Assembly: GCA_016704325.1 (NCBI GenBank)
Contig: JADJAG010000005.1
Coordinates: 1-64,000 of the forward strand
From: Chitinophagaceae bacterium
GTDB taxonomy: Bacteria; Bacteroidota; Bacteroidia; Chitinophagales; UBA10324
Length of the DNA: 64,000 nucleotides
Direction: 5' to 3'
Positions 1 to 8,539 of the stretch are shown here, in pieces (the stretch's first letter is position 1; the number at the start of each line of letters is the position of its first letter). The position numbers were made by a program, and so were the translations under genes. The notes under the pieces are model-generated. The model worked only from the letters and a program-made list of their open reading frames with translations. It did no database searches and had not been told where the DNA came from.

Positions 1-170
1 AAAAGCAGGTCTTTGCTCCTAAAGTAGTAATGCAGCAAAGCTTTTGTGTTGATACCGGCCCGGTCAGCAATATCCCGGTGTATATTAAGTACCGTGCATG
101 CCCCTGACTGGAATACCTTTCGGGTTGCGGTAAGTATTTTCTCAATTCTGCCGACTCTGGAACGGAGCAT
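1..170 (-). CDS. TetR/AcrR-family regulator, N-terminal part (cut by window edge)
   Basis: Reading the minus strand from the ATG at 168-170 gives 56 open residues to the edge. They match a TetR DNA-binding domain: a first helix with RIEKILTATRKVFQSG, then the helix-turn-helix IADRAGINTKALLHYYFRSK. The family signature is 'IAxxAGxxxxxLxxxFxSK' close to the N-terminus. Such proteins repress a neighbouring gene and release DNA on binding a ligand through a C-terminal domain, which lies outside the window. An in-frame TGA lies just upstream of the ATG, supporting this start. The adjoining nadE is a ruin, so this gene could also be decayed; that cannot be judged from 170 bp. It is too short for a normal ORF cutoff. 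Confidence 0.72.
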   Translation of the reverse strand, partial: MLRSRVGRIEKILTATRKVFQSGACTVLNIHRDIADRAGINTKALLHYYFRSKDLL

Positions 171-544
171 TAATCAAAGGGTTTAACCAATTCGTTAAAT
201 GCAAAAGAAAAGTATAATTATTTGTGACGGCAAAAATATTTTGGGAAGGGGTGAGGTTCGTTAGATTATTTGAGTGCTACTCAGGTTGGTTATTGAGTGT
301 TGGTTATTGAACATTGAATATTTGAAAAATACAATATTCAACATTCATATTTCACACTCAATATTTTGTCACTCTATATTCAAAAAATCTCAAACATCCA
401 AATCACCCCGTGGAACAATCGTATATTAGAAGTCTCAAAATGCATTTCTCTGTGGAGTGTAAGAAATGAATGTCATTCAGACTAAATTATTTACATTACA
501 TCTGGAGCGTCTTGGGCGTTAAAGATTTATATCTAATCTCTGCA
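171..544. other. Gene-free stretch with an AT-rich inverted repeat
   Basis: No convincing coding frame is present. A 15-bp imperfect inverted repeat (308-322 and 333-347, 13 of 15 matching, built on TTGAATATT) would form an AT-rich hairpin. It may be a remnant palindromic repeat. No promoter could be assigned with confidence. Confidence 0.4.
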
Positions 545-2196
545 TAAGTGAAGATTCGTAATTGGCACAAACAGAATTACCTGATCGGCGACTTTGAAGG
601 CAAAGGCAACAAGATAATAGCTGGATACAAGATGATATGACGAAAAATAACTCGAACGCCGACCTGGTTATGTTTTCTGAACTTGTGTATGGCCATTCGC
701 TCCAATGATTCTGGAGGCTCTGGCGATTTTATCGAACAGTGCACTATTCCGTGCAGTTGACGGCTGAAGCCAAAGGAATTGCTGTATTAACTGGTTCCTA
801 CCATCAATCCGCATTCAGCTGGAGACTTTACAATTCAGCTATTTTCTTGCGGGAAGGGAAAATCATGATAGATCAAATGTAAATCGTTGCTTCCAATTAT
901 GATGTTTTTGATGAGTACCGCTACTTCGAACCCAAACCATGAATTTATGCCAGATTTCCGCGGCAGAAGAATTGGTTTCACAGTTTGCGAAGATTTGTGG
1001 GAATGCAGGCATCAATCCATCCATTGTATGCAACCATTACCCGTGGATAAGATCGCTCCCTTCAAACCGATTACCTGCTCAACATATCGGCATCGCCTTT
1101 CAACTACAAACCATGCACACGACCGGATTCAGCTACTGAAAGAAACAGCAAGCAAGGATCAGTTGCCTCTTTTTACTGCAATTGTGTCAGCGCGCAGACA
1201 GAACCGATCTTTTGACGGCGGACCCACCGTAGCTACAATCGGCGGAGAAATTTCGATGAGATGCAATTATTTCCTGAAGAACAACTGAAGGTATGATGTC
1301 TGATGACGTAATGAAGGGTATGGATACTGCAACCGGGAACAACCCCAAGAAAAAGATAGTTCCTCGATACATGATGAACTGGTCCTAAGGAACCGTGAAT
1401 ACTTGAAGAAGCTCATTTCTCACTTAAAGGACTATCTGCTCTCAGTGGTGACATCGACTTGCGGTAGTAGCCTGCCTGGCCGTAGCGGCTCGGTAAAGAG
1501 AATGTGAAAATAAGTTGCTGATGCCATCACATTCTCCTACCGAACATTCTGTTGCAGTGATGCCATTGACCTGGCCGATAACCCGGCAATCGACTGTGAA
1601 ACCGCCGGTGCAGCCCGTTTACGATGCTGTGATGCAAAACGGGAATCCTTATTTTGAAGGCAAACCTTTTGATGTTGCCGAAGAAAACCTGCAGGCGCGT
1701 ATTCGCGCTTTGTACCTGATGGCATTTTGCAATAAGCATCACTTCATCCTGTTGAATACTTCTAATAAAAGCGAGATGGCTGTCGGTTATGGAACATTGT
1801 ATGGTGATATGTGCGGTGGAATGGCAGTGCTGGGTGATGTGTATAAGACGGAAGTGTATGAGCTGGTGAAGTATCAACCGCGAGAAGGAACTTATTCCCC
1901 AAAGTATCATCTCCAAGCGCCGTCGGCAGAATTGGCGACCGGGGCAGAAAGATTCCGATCTACTCCTGATTATGCTTTGCTGGACAGGATACTGTTTCAA
2001 TATATTGAGCTCCGAAAAGATCCCGGGGAGATTGTAGAAAAGGGATTTGATCAAGCACTGGTAAACCGCATACAAAAATGGTGAATACCAGTGAACATAA
2101 AGGCAGCAGGCACCTCCTGTATTGCGGGTTTCACCTAAAGCATTCGGATCAGGCAGGAGGTTACCGATTGTTGCGAAGTATCTGCTCATAATGGAT
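545..2196 (+). pseudogene. nadE: Decayed glutamine-dependent NAD+ synthetase
   Basis: Fragments of NadE occur in the right order but in shifting frames. They are an N-terminal nitrilase-type amidase start (IGDFEGKGNKIIAG near 575), the lysine/SNYDVFDEYRYFEP region near 893, TVCEDLW near 987, RIQLLKETASKDQLPLF near 1120, FDGGP near 1210, a damaged SGGIDS ATP-loop near 1440, then a long clean C-terminal stretch 1600-2080 (EENLQARIRALYLMAF, NTSNKSEMAVGYGTLYGDMCGG, LLDRILFQYIELRK). The end, RVSPKAFGSGRRLPIVAKYL, has shifted frame at about 2070-2110. The intact enzyme is about 550-690 residues and makes NAD+ from deamido-NAD+, ATP and glutamine in the cytoplasm. Several indels and stops exclude a working product. 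A second copy of its last 228 bp lies at 10457-10684, so a functional gene must be elsewhere or these are assembly casualties. Confidence 0.85.
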
Positions 2197-2238
2197 ATGA
2201 TTGGCGTAAACAAAGGAGTGACCCCTCCGTTGGTCGGG

Positions 2239-2247
2239 ATTTGTAAT
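2239..2247. repeat. Left 9-bp target-site duplication of the IS4-type element
   Basis: ATTTGTAAT at 2239-2247 directly precedes the left inverted repeat and is repeated exactly at 3629-3637 directly after the right inverted repeat. A 9-bp duplication fits the 9-12 bp usual for IS4-type elements. The target lies within the left end of the MITE-like repeat. Confidence 0.85.
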
Positions 2248-3628
2248 CACAGGTGTTCGAAACCTTTGGGACCTTTGACTGGATTGACTTTCAATAATAT
2301 TTCAATTGTGAAAAGTGATATTAAAAACTTCCTCCTCTGTTGATCGAAATTTTTGATCACAGGTATACCAAACCTTAAGGATCGTTAAACAGTTTCTTAA
2401 TTTTATCAGGATCACCACCGCATTGGATTGCCACTTGCTTCATTACTTCTTCATCGAGTTCAAGAGTAAAGCGAAGCTTTGCTATTTTGCAGCCGGAGAT
2501 TTTGTTTAGTTTTTATAAACAATAAGCAGTATTGCCAGGATGAGCGTCATGTAGATCATCACCCTGATTCCATTGATGTTTCTTGAGACCAGGTGAGTGA
2601 GGTTAAGATGTTGTTTAGAAACTTAAAAAAGGTTCTATATCCCATCGTTGTTTGTAGATGGCAGCTATTTCGTAGGGGGATAGATCTGTGATGTTTGTTA
2701 AAAAAAATAGATAACCTCTCCCGATTCTTTGATGGTTGCTTTAATAAGGCGAAAATGAGTCTTGATTCTCTTGCTTTTGGCATCCTGCAATTGCACGATC
2801 AAATGAGCCTGAACCGAGACACTGCTATTAATGTCAGATGAATCAAATGATAATTCTCTGATGCTATGGTATCGAACGTCAGTATTTATTCGGGTCACAA
2901 ACAAGCGTGAGGTGTCTGATAATTTTTTAAATGTTTTTCGCTTTTGCACACCACGATCAAAGACCACAATATTGTTCTTTGAGTGCTTGTCATTGAATAT
3001 GGCAAAGGGAATGGTTTTGTCTTCGCTCAGTGATTGTTGATCATCAAATATTTCAACATGGCAAGGCAAAGATCCTTTGGTAGCCATTGTATATTTCAAT
3101 TGAACCTTGTCGATCCCTGACCCTTTGTTCTTAACTCCTACTTTCATTCCCCACTCCACTAATCTGGAAGACACCGCAACCATAGTACTGTCATACCTGA
3201 TAATAGAATGCTCCTCTTTGAGCAATTTATTGGAAATGCTCGAATAGGAATAGAAAATCTTCTCAAAATAATCTGGATTGATCGTGGCAATCCGGTCCCG
3301 AATGGAATTGTATTTTGTTTCTAGCCCTTCTGTACCAGACACCAGCTGGAACTGCATGGAATGAAACATTGATTCCATAACACGAAGACTGGTCCGTTCG
3401 TTATTAATCATTGAAAGCAGAATCAACTGGAATACGCTCTTGCCGGTGAGTTTCTTTACCTGATAATCAACCTTGCTTTCAGCACCAAGCATTTCCAATT
3501 GCCCGTCCGGAATTAATTGCAGTAGTTGTTTGACTCCTCATCTGTCAAAAATCAGTACACTAATTCCTTATTCAAAATATTGATAATCACACCATTTATG
3601 ATTGTGTCCAAGGTTTCGAACACCTGTG
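2248..3628 (-). mobile_element. IS4-family insertion sequence, 1381 bp, transposase broken
   Basis: The boundaries are set by a 19-bp perfect terminal inverted repeat, CACAGGTGTTCGAAACCTT, at 2248-2266 and its reverse complement at 3610-3628, and by the 9-bp duplication outside both ends. The single transposase gene is on the minus strand and frameshifted. A weaker copy of the end sequence, CACAGGTATACCAAACCTT (about 15 of 19 matching), lies at 2359-2377 beside the transposase stop codon, with about 110 bp between it and the outer end. It may be an older end or an internal transposase-binding site. The element landed in the MITE-like repeat, so it is younger than that repeat. Confidence 0.88.
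2375..3560 (-). pseudogene. IS4-family DDE transposase, frameshifted
   Basis: The longest intact piece (3498-2698) starts QLIPDGQLEMLGAESKVDYQ and contains the first catalytic Asp in IIRYDSTMVAVSS and the second in NNIVVFDRGVQKRKTF. The IS4 signature Y-x2-R-x3-E-x6-K follows at about 2655-2610 as YKQRWDIEPFFKF, but one base is missing in a T run after the Glu. A second shift lies near 2535 (an A run). After it the true C-terminus resumes as NKISGCKIAKLRFTLELDEE and ends ...DPDKIKKLFNDP at 2375. Stops or shifts also separate the N-terminus near 3540. With the shifts repaired it would be about 390 residues, normal for the family. As written it is inactive in cis. Homopolymer sequencing error cannot be excluded. 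Confidence 0.85.
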
Positions 3629-3637
3629 ATTTGTAAT
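3629..3637. repeat. Right 9-bp target-site duplication of the IS4-type element
   Basis: ATTTGTAAT follows the right inverted repeat immediately and is identical to 2239-2247. The MITE-like repeat resumes at 3638. Confidence 0.85.
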
Positions 3638-3888
3638 CCCGTCCTGCTGAGCCTCCGGATTTTTAATTTGGAAAAACTATGGTCTTTCAAAAAGTTTATG
3701 TCTGCTGTAGCGATTCCCGTTTTTATAAACTACTGTTGATGTAATAAATTGAATAATGAACGGATAGGTAATCCCGGTTTTCTTATAATTTCCAAACTTG
3801 TAATGTTTGTGCAAGCCAAAGTAGCAAATATCAATGGGATTGAAAATCCCATTCTCAATTAGCCTGGATTACAAATTCGGCCTAACGG

Positions 3889-4140
3889 GAATTTTGCGCC
3901 TAGCGTGTTCTTTCCCACCCGCTTTGCCAACGCCAAAGCAATTGGCTCACCAAAAGACAAAAACACACGCTAGGCACTCGTGTAAACATAGCTGTACACC
4001 GCCCTCATTCTTCGGGCTATAGTGTACAGCACCGAGCCTCGCACTCGCAGACGGCTCGCGCACAGCGTCTGCAAATCACTTCGTTCATTGCATCCGCTTT
4101 TGCTTACGCTGGCTGAAGGCTCTTTACCTTTACATAACAT
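3889..4140. other. Chain of strong hairpins next to the MITE
   Basis: Three inverted repeats follow one another. GCCTAGCGTGT (3898-3908) pairs with ACACGCTAGGC (3965-3975) and encloses a smaller GCTTTG/CAAAGC hairpin. GCTGTACAC (3991-3999) pairs with GTGTACAGC (4022-4030). GCAGACG (4047-4053) pairs with CGTCTGC (4066-4072). The block is more GC-rich than its surroundings. An open frame of 100 codons on the minus strand crosses it, but its composition follows the palindromes and I do not call it a gene. It could be a structured transcript, a folded recombination site or another repeat family. Confidence 0.5.
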
Positions 4141-4421
4141 TCGTTTAAAAAATACAAGATAAGCATCACGATAACTTTTATAAGAGGCTAGTTTTGGAAC
4201 GTGAGTCTTTGACCTGAGTATATTACTAGTAATTAGGGAGGAGGATGCAATAACACGACGCTGGGCAAGCATTACTACAGATGTTTGAAGAAATATAATT
4301 AAGAATAGGAAATTGGTATTGAAGAAATTCTTAAGTGTTTGGTAGAAATTAGTTTAACAGAATAATATTTGTTCTTCGCCATCAGTTTAAGCAATGACAA
4401 ATTTCGGTCAAATCGAACTCT
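4141..4421. other. AT-rich gene-free stretch
   Basis: Only low-complexity AT-rich sequence is visible. It separates the hairpin block from the 3' end of the propeller gene. No gene or clear regulatory signal was found. Confidence 0.35.
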
Positions 4422-4432
4422 TCAATGCTTGA

Positions 4433-5173
4433 TCAATAATTTTTTGTCTGCATCATTTCCTCTGCTTGAAAAGTGATAAAATAAATTCCGGAGGATAAAT
4501 GAGCTGTTGAGATTAACTGCTTTCTATTCTGAATCATCAATGATTCAACATGTTGTCCTAATTCATTAATAATTGTGATCTTTCCCAAAAGAGGGCATTC
4601 AATTGAAATTTCATTTGAAGTTGGGTTGGGGAAAATCCAGAATTCATCTTTTTCATTATGCACCTCATAGATGCCTACCGGTTCGGAGCAGGGAAACAAT
4701 GAATCAACTCCAATATAACGAGTTACTTTCGCCAAAGACGTGTCGCCGTCAATGCTCCAGAATCCGCCACCTATATACATTGTGTCCCTGTAGAAACCAA
4801 TAGCTCCTACTTTACTATCAAATTCAGAATTGAAGCTGCACCATTGGTTTCCATCCCATCTTGCAAGGTTATTGCAGGGAATATCTCCTGCCAGGTTAAA
4901 TCCACCAGCCACGTATAGATAATTTCCATCAGTCACCATTTTATCAATCTGCCCACCCAATACACCTCCACCTACATCATACCAGTGGACACCATCAGAA
5001 CGTACGATATCATATCCGTTTTGAACACCATCACCAGTAAAATGAAAATCACCGCTAACGTAGAGTTGATCTTTATAAATCACCATATCTACAATCACGG
5101 AAGGTTCTTCAAAGCCGGGGATACCTTCCCATTCTACACCATTCCATTTCACTAAATCATTAATAGTTCCCAT
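4433..5173 (-). CDS. T9SS propeller protein, C-terminal piece (frameshifted gene 4422-5821)
   Basis: This piece has repeats of the type LYVSGDF...G...NLARWDGNQW and DTMYIGGGFWSIDGD, a Rax2/kelch-like beta-propeller pattern found in secreted Bacteroidota proteins. A T9SS type A sorting domain follows, with the usual start FPNPTSNEISIE and GIYFITF near the end. The last residues read QTKNY, but one extra A in the run at 4441-4446 would give QTKKLLIKH and a stop at 4422, the normal ending of this domain, so a base appears to be missing. A second lost base, in a G run near 5193, separates it from the upstream piece: restoring it gives YVGGNFHNLPMGTINDLVKW. Function beyond surface or secreted display is unknown. 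Confidence 0.75.
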   Translation of the reverse strand: MGTINDLVKWNGVEWEGIPGFEEPSVIVDMVIYKDQLYVSGDFHFTGDGVQNGYDIVRSDGVHWYDVGGGVLGGQIDKMVTDGNYLYVAGGFNLAGDIPCNNLARWDGNQWCSFNSEFDSKVGAIGFYRDTMYIGGGFWSIDGDTSLAKVTRYIGVDSLFPCSEPVGIYEVHNEKDEFWIFPNPTSNEISIECPLLGKITIINELGQHVESLMIQNRKQLISTAHLSSGIYFITFQAEEMMQTKNY

Positions 5174-5649
5174 AGGAAGATTGTGAAAATTCCCCCAACA
5201 TACAGGGTTTCTTTATGTTCAGCAATTGCATTTACAAAATTTGGATTGGTAGGCTCAAATCGCGGAAGTGCATGAACTGTACTCCACTCTTGACCATCGT
5301 ATTTGCCTAAACTATTCACAGCAATCCCTGCAATACTATCAAAAGTGCCACCGACATAAAGCTCATCATTAATAATAGACATAGACCAGCAAACACCTGC
5401 TGTTCCACCATTTCCTTTCAACCCTGTTCCCACTTGCTGAAAATCACTTCCATCCCACCACGTCAATCCATTGACGGTTTTGCCATTGGCTAACTTAAAA
5501 AGGCCGCCTATGTAAATCTTGCTATCGTATTTTGAAATACGGGTGGGACGAAAAACTCCACCCCATGTATTGGGATTTACACAATCCCAATCAAAACCAC
5601 AACCCAGGTTTGTTAAGTTGGTCCCATTCCAGATACCAATTCCTCGCAT
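5152..5649 (-). CDS. T9SS propeller protein, middle piece (frameshifted gene 4422-5821)
   Basis: This is the upstream part of the same gene, with three or four propeller motifs such as SKIYIGGLFKLANG...LTWWDG and ELYVGGTFDSIAG...LGKYDG. Coding continues upstream of its first ATG in the same frame, as FSQSSKWESIGKFSG near 5770. It should join a signal peptide beginning MRQLLILAMSLSHLL at 5821, after one more frame change near 5780. The repaired gene would be about 466 residues and would start 5 bp after the stop of the preceding SBBP gene, so the two look like an operon. Whether it is a real pseudogene or carries base-call errors is undecided. Confidence 0.7.
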   Translation of the reverse strand: MRGIGIWNGTNLTNLGCGFDWDCVNPNTWGGVFRPTRISKYDSKIYIGGLFKLANGKTVNGLTWWDGSDFQQVGTGLKGNGGTAGVCWSMSIINDELYVGGTFDSIAGIAVNSLGKYDGQEWSTVHALPRFEPTNPNFVNAIAEHKETLYVGGIFTIFLWELLMI

Positions 5650-5826
5650 GGTATCTTCGTTGTAAAACAGAAATTCGCCTCCAATAAAAAAATTATCTGC
5701 TGTTGTGTCTTCAAAAAATATGCTTGCACTTCCACTAAATTTTCCAATTGATTCCCATTTGCTGCTTTGTGAGAAGCAGCAAATGGGATAAACTCATTGC
5801 AAGAATTAAAAGCTGTCTCATTCAGC

Positions 5827-6843
5827 TTATTGCTTAATAACTTTTTGAGAATAATGATCCAATCCGACTGTGATATCCAGGAGGTACATGCCAGCCGGAA
5901 AATTACCAAAATCAATTTGTTGAATATTGCTTTTTGATATATCTATAGTTTCTTCTTTTAAAATCTTTCCTAAAGTTGTCCGGATGGCAATACTGGCTGA
6001 ACTTATATTGCCTTCAGGAAACTTAATGTTGATGATGCCAATTGATGGGTTAGGGTATACATTAAGTCGATTTTGGGAGTATGAAATGTCATCTATATTT
6101 ATTCCAATGCTTGTCAAATCAAATCGCCCAATGAATACATCCCAATTGAAAACCCCATGTTCGTAATCAGGATCATTATCAAAATAGTAAGCGCTACCTG
6201 TTGTCTGGGGTCCTGGATCATAACATGGATAATTAAATTCATCAGCACCATCATTTTCTTTCCCGTTATATCCTACTAAAAATAACTTCTTCGCCTTATA
6301 GGCTAGAATCGATGTGGGCAAATCAAAGTTGTCAGGATAATCAAGCGAATTTCCAATATCATCATTCCCACCATAATGAGTAGCCCACACACGTTGATTA
6401 GAAGAATTAAAGCTTAAGATGAAGCAATCGGTTACCATAGTATATCCACCTTGAACAGTTGGTTGATAATATGCTCCAGGAGGAATACTGGGAAACACTT
6501 CAAACCAACTAATTGGTTGACCTCCACTATAAACCGCTCCAGCAATGTAGGAGTTTCCTTCGTCGTCACAGTCAATATCCATGAACTTATCGTAAGATGG
6601 GTTAAGATTCTGCGCTCCAATGAGAACATCGTTTGCAGTAATATCAGTCCATGATTGAGCCGAATTGTTATAAAAAGTTGACCACTTTAGAGAATTGTCA
6701 AGAATTGAAAATTTAGCCACATAAACACTACCTGCATTTGCGTTATATGAAGTTCCATTTGAACAAGATGGAGTATTAAAACCTGTTTGAGGAGAACATG
6801 ATGAAATTCCAGCTGCAAAAAAACCATGGAATTCCTGTAACAT
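5827..6843 (-). CDS. SBBP-type T9SS protein, C-terminal third (broken gene 5827-9958)
   Basis: The piece carries SBBP-type beta-propeller blades (SVYVAKFSILDNSLKWSTFY, NSYIAGAVYSGGQ, FILSFNSSNQRVWATHYGG) and a T9SS type A sorting domain that starts at VYPNPSIGIINIKFPEG and ends GLDHYSQKVIKQ. It joins the preceding piece at a run of seven T at 6819-6825. Removing one T gives YVTGIPWFFAAGISSCSPQ, which reads straight across. The domain suits a secreted, surface-attached protein. Its true start lies far upstream. Confidence 0.8.
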   Translation of the reverse strand: MLQEFHGFFAAGISSCSPQTGFNTPSCSNGTSYNANAGSVYVAKFSILDNSLKWSTFYNNSAQSWTDITANDVLIGAQNLNPSYDKFMDIDCDDEGNSYIAGAVYSGGQPISWFEVFPSIPPGAYYQPTVQGGYTMVTDCFILSFNSSNQRVWATHYGGNDDIGNSLDYPDNFDLPTSILAYKAKKLFLVGYNGKENDGADEFNYPCYDPGPQTTGSAYYFDNDPDYEHGVFNWDVFIGRFDLTSIGINIDDISYSQNRLNVYPNPSIGIINIKFPEGNISSASIAIRTTLGKILKEETIDISKSNIQQIDFGNFPAGMYLLDITVGLDHYSQKVIKQ

Positions 6844-8539
6844 AGACGTTTTGAGCTGGTAAATTAGCGCTTACATAATCATTAGTTATACTTTGGAATT
6901 CACGCACATTATTAAAATTTGTCGACCATTTCATCTGTCCATTTAAAAGAAACTGACTGACGAACGCAATTGGAAGAGATCCATTGTTGGCTACGCCCTT
7001 TTCAAAATAATCACTTGTACCAGTCATATCGCAATAGGGGAAACCATTGTCAGTCCGGGCCAAACAATTATTAGTATTAGTAGCATCTGCCTTTGTTGAA
7101 CTTCCAGTTATGTAAGCAGATTCTGTCGCGGAATTTCCTTGCACCAACGAAAGCTCATAAAGCTTTTCATCTCCATTGCTGCCAAAAAATGTCGACCAAA
7201 GTAAATTATCACTTGTTCCAAATCGTGCAACAAAAATGTCCTGACCGCCAGCATTGTGATCCTGATAATAATCAAGTGTGCCGGTCGGATTACACAATGG
7301 AAAACCAGAATTGGTTGGAACAGCACATAAATTATTTGAAACCAGTGTTGTAGTCGTATTGCCTCCTACAATGAGATTGCCTCCCTCCCCGCCTGGGACA
7401 ATAGATCTAGCTTCATCGTCGCCAGAACCTCCAAAGTATGTAGAATAATAGATAGTCCCAAAGACAGAGTTAAATTGAGTGATAAACCCATCTCTACCTC
7501 CCGAATTGGAATTCTTATAATATTCGTTTGCCTGACCCGCAGAAGTCGTAATCAAATCGGTGCTAAGAGTACTACCACAAATGAAAAGATTGTTTGAACC
7601 AAGATTGGCATTATACATAACTGACTGTACAGCATCATAATTGCTTCCACCGTAAAGAGTTGCCCATTGTCTTACAGCATATTGATCAAACTTAATAACA
7701 AAACCATCATTAATACCATTGAATTGTGCTTGAACATTGTTTTGGACTGGGAAAAATTCAGATTCTGTTGTCCCAACAACAAATAAATCTCCAACAGGAT
7801 TATTGCATTGATCGAGTGCAAGATCATCTTCCTGGTTTCCGTAGAATGTACCCCAATCCTGATTTCCATTTGAAGTACTTGTACATGGTGTTCCACTCAC
7901 TCTGCGCAAAGTAATGATTAACGGTTTGTTCGAATCATAGCTTCCCTTGTTAAAACTAAATTTATTGTTACCCAAAGAGGTATACGTCGGTTGCCAATTT
8001 AGAGAGATTATATTTCCGGCAGCGTCAATCTGAAAAGCTGTAGGACTTTCTTGTTCAAAGACTCCAAGCATCGTATGAATTTTTAGATGCCCATTACCAA
8101 GAATTTCAACCAAATCTGCACCTGAAAACTTGAGCACAATATCAGAAGGTCTACTTCCAACGTTGCAAATAAAATAATACTTTATGCCTGCATCGTTACC
8201 ATAAAACATTGCATCAACATTATTATAAATTTCGGGGTATAGTAATCGCTGATAACCATTTACTCCCACAATTCCGCTACCACACCAAGGTTTATAATAG
8301 TTGAGATAATTCGCAATGTGAGGTGAAATGTGATAAGGCTTAGTGTCCAGACTATTATAGAAACTGAGATCCACTCTAAGAATTGTATCAGTTGTTGCAG
8401 GTTGTGCATCGATATTTGAAAAAGCATAAGCTATCTTTGAATTTAGCATATATGCTGTTGGCGCATATCCTAAAGTATGAAATTTTACATTTGGTTGAAC
8501 TGTTGCATCTGTTCCGATAATTTGTCCCTTATTCTTAAA
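6776..8539 (-). CDS. SBBP/DUF7948-type protein, middle part (broken gene 5827-9958)
   Basis: From 8539 this frame reads FKNKGQIIGTDATVQPNVKF, matching the start of the DUF7948-like domain that precedes SBBP repeats ('ENKGQ'). It then runs through the IKYYFICNVGSRPSDIVLKF core at about residues 90-110 of the ATG-initiated ORF (8449). SBBP blades follow, such as DGFVIKFDQYAVRQWATLYG and DIFVARFGTSDNLLWSTFFG, the last near residue 450. It lies in the same frame as the upstream 472-residue ORF and is separated from it only by one TAA at 8540-8542. It is therefore probably the middle of a single protein of about 1,377 residues rather than an independent gene. The ORF's own first ATG lies inside the conserved domain, which also argues against an independent start. 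Confidence 0.75.
   Translation of the reverse strand, partial: FKNKGQIIGTDATVQPNVKFHTLGYAPTAYMLNSKIAYAFSNIDAQPATTDTILRVDLSFYNSLDTKPYHISPHIANYLNYYKPWCGSGIVGVNGYQRLLYPEIYNNVDAMFYGNDAGIKYYFICNVGSRPSDIVLKFSGADLVEILGNGHLKIHTMLGVFEQESPTAFQIDAAGNIISLNWQPTYTSLGNNKFSFNKGSYDSNKPLIITLRRVSGTPCTSTSNGNQDWGTFYGNQEDDLALDQCNNPVGDLFVVGTTESEFFPVQNNVQAQFNGINDGFVIKFDQYAVRQWATLYGGSNYDAVQSVMYNANLGSNNLFICGSTLSTDLITTSAGQANEYYKNSNSGGRDGFITQFNSVFGTIYYSTYFGGSGDDEARSIVPGGEGGNLIVGGNTTTTLVSNNLCAVPTNSGFPLCNPTGTLDYYQDHNAGGQDIFVARFGTSDNLLWSTFFGSNGDEKLYELSLVQGNSATESAYITGSSTKADATNTNNCLARTDNGFPYCDMTGTSDYFEKGVANNGSLPIAFVSQFLLNGQMKWSTNFNNVREFQSITNDYVSANLPAQNVYVTGIPWFFCSWNFIMFSSNRF

Larger units (their letters stand above)
2227..3888. 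repeat. MITE-like palindromic repeat, copy A (split by an IS element)
   Basis: With the IS at 2248-3628 and one target copy removed, the two parts (2227-2247 and 3638-3888) form a 272-bp element. Its ends are inverted repeats: the left reads CCGTTGGTCGGGATTTGTAAT and the right, in reverse complement, CCGTTAGGCCGAATTTGTAAT. The interior contains further palindromes such as a GGATTT...AATCC pair near 3655. A second copy lies at 26898-27168 with the same order of motifs (GAGCCTCCGGATTT, TGTAGCGATTCCC, TTTTTATAAACTA, TCTCAATTAGCC). No coding frame is conserved, so this is probably a non-autonomous transposable repeat. Confidence 0.75.

Noticed and set aside
1527..2213. Long minus-strand frame opposite nadE
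   Set aside because: It is the antisense shadow of the best-preserved part of nadE, with no domain.
3970..4272. Minus-strand open frame of 100 codons with a plausible ATG
   Set aside because: It runs straight through three palindromes that dictate its residues, and it has no recognisable motif; better explained by the hairpin block.
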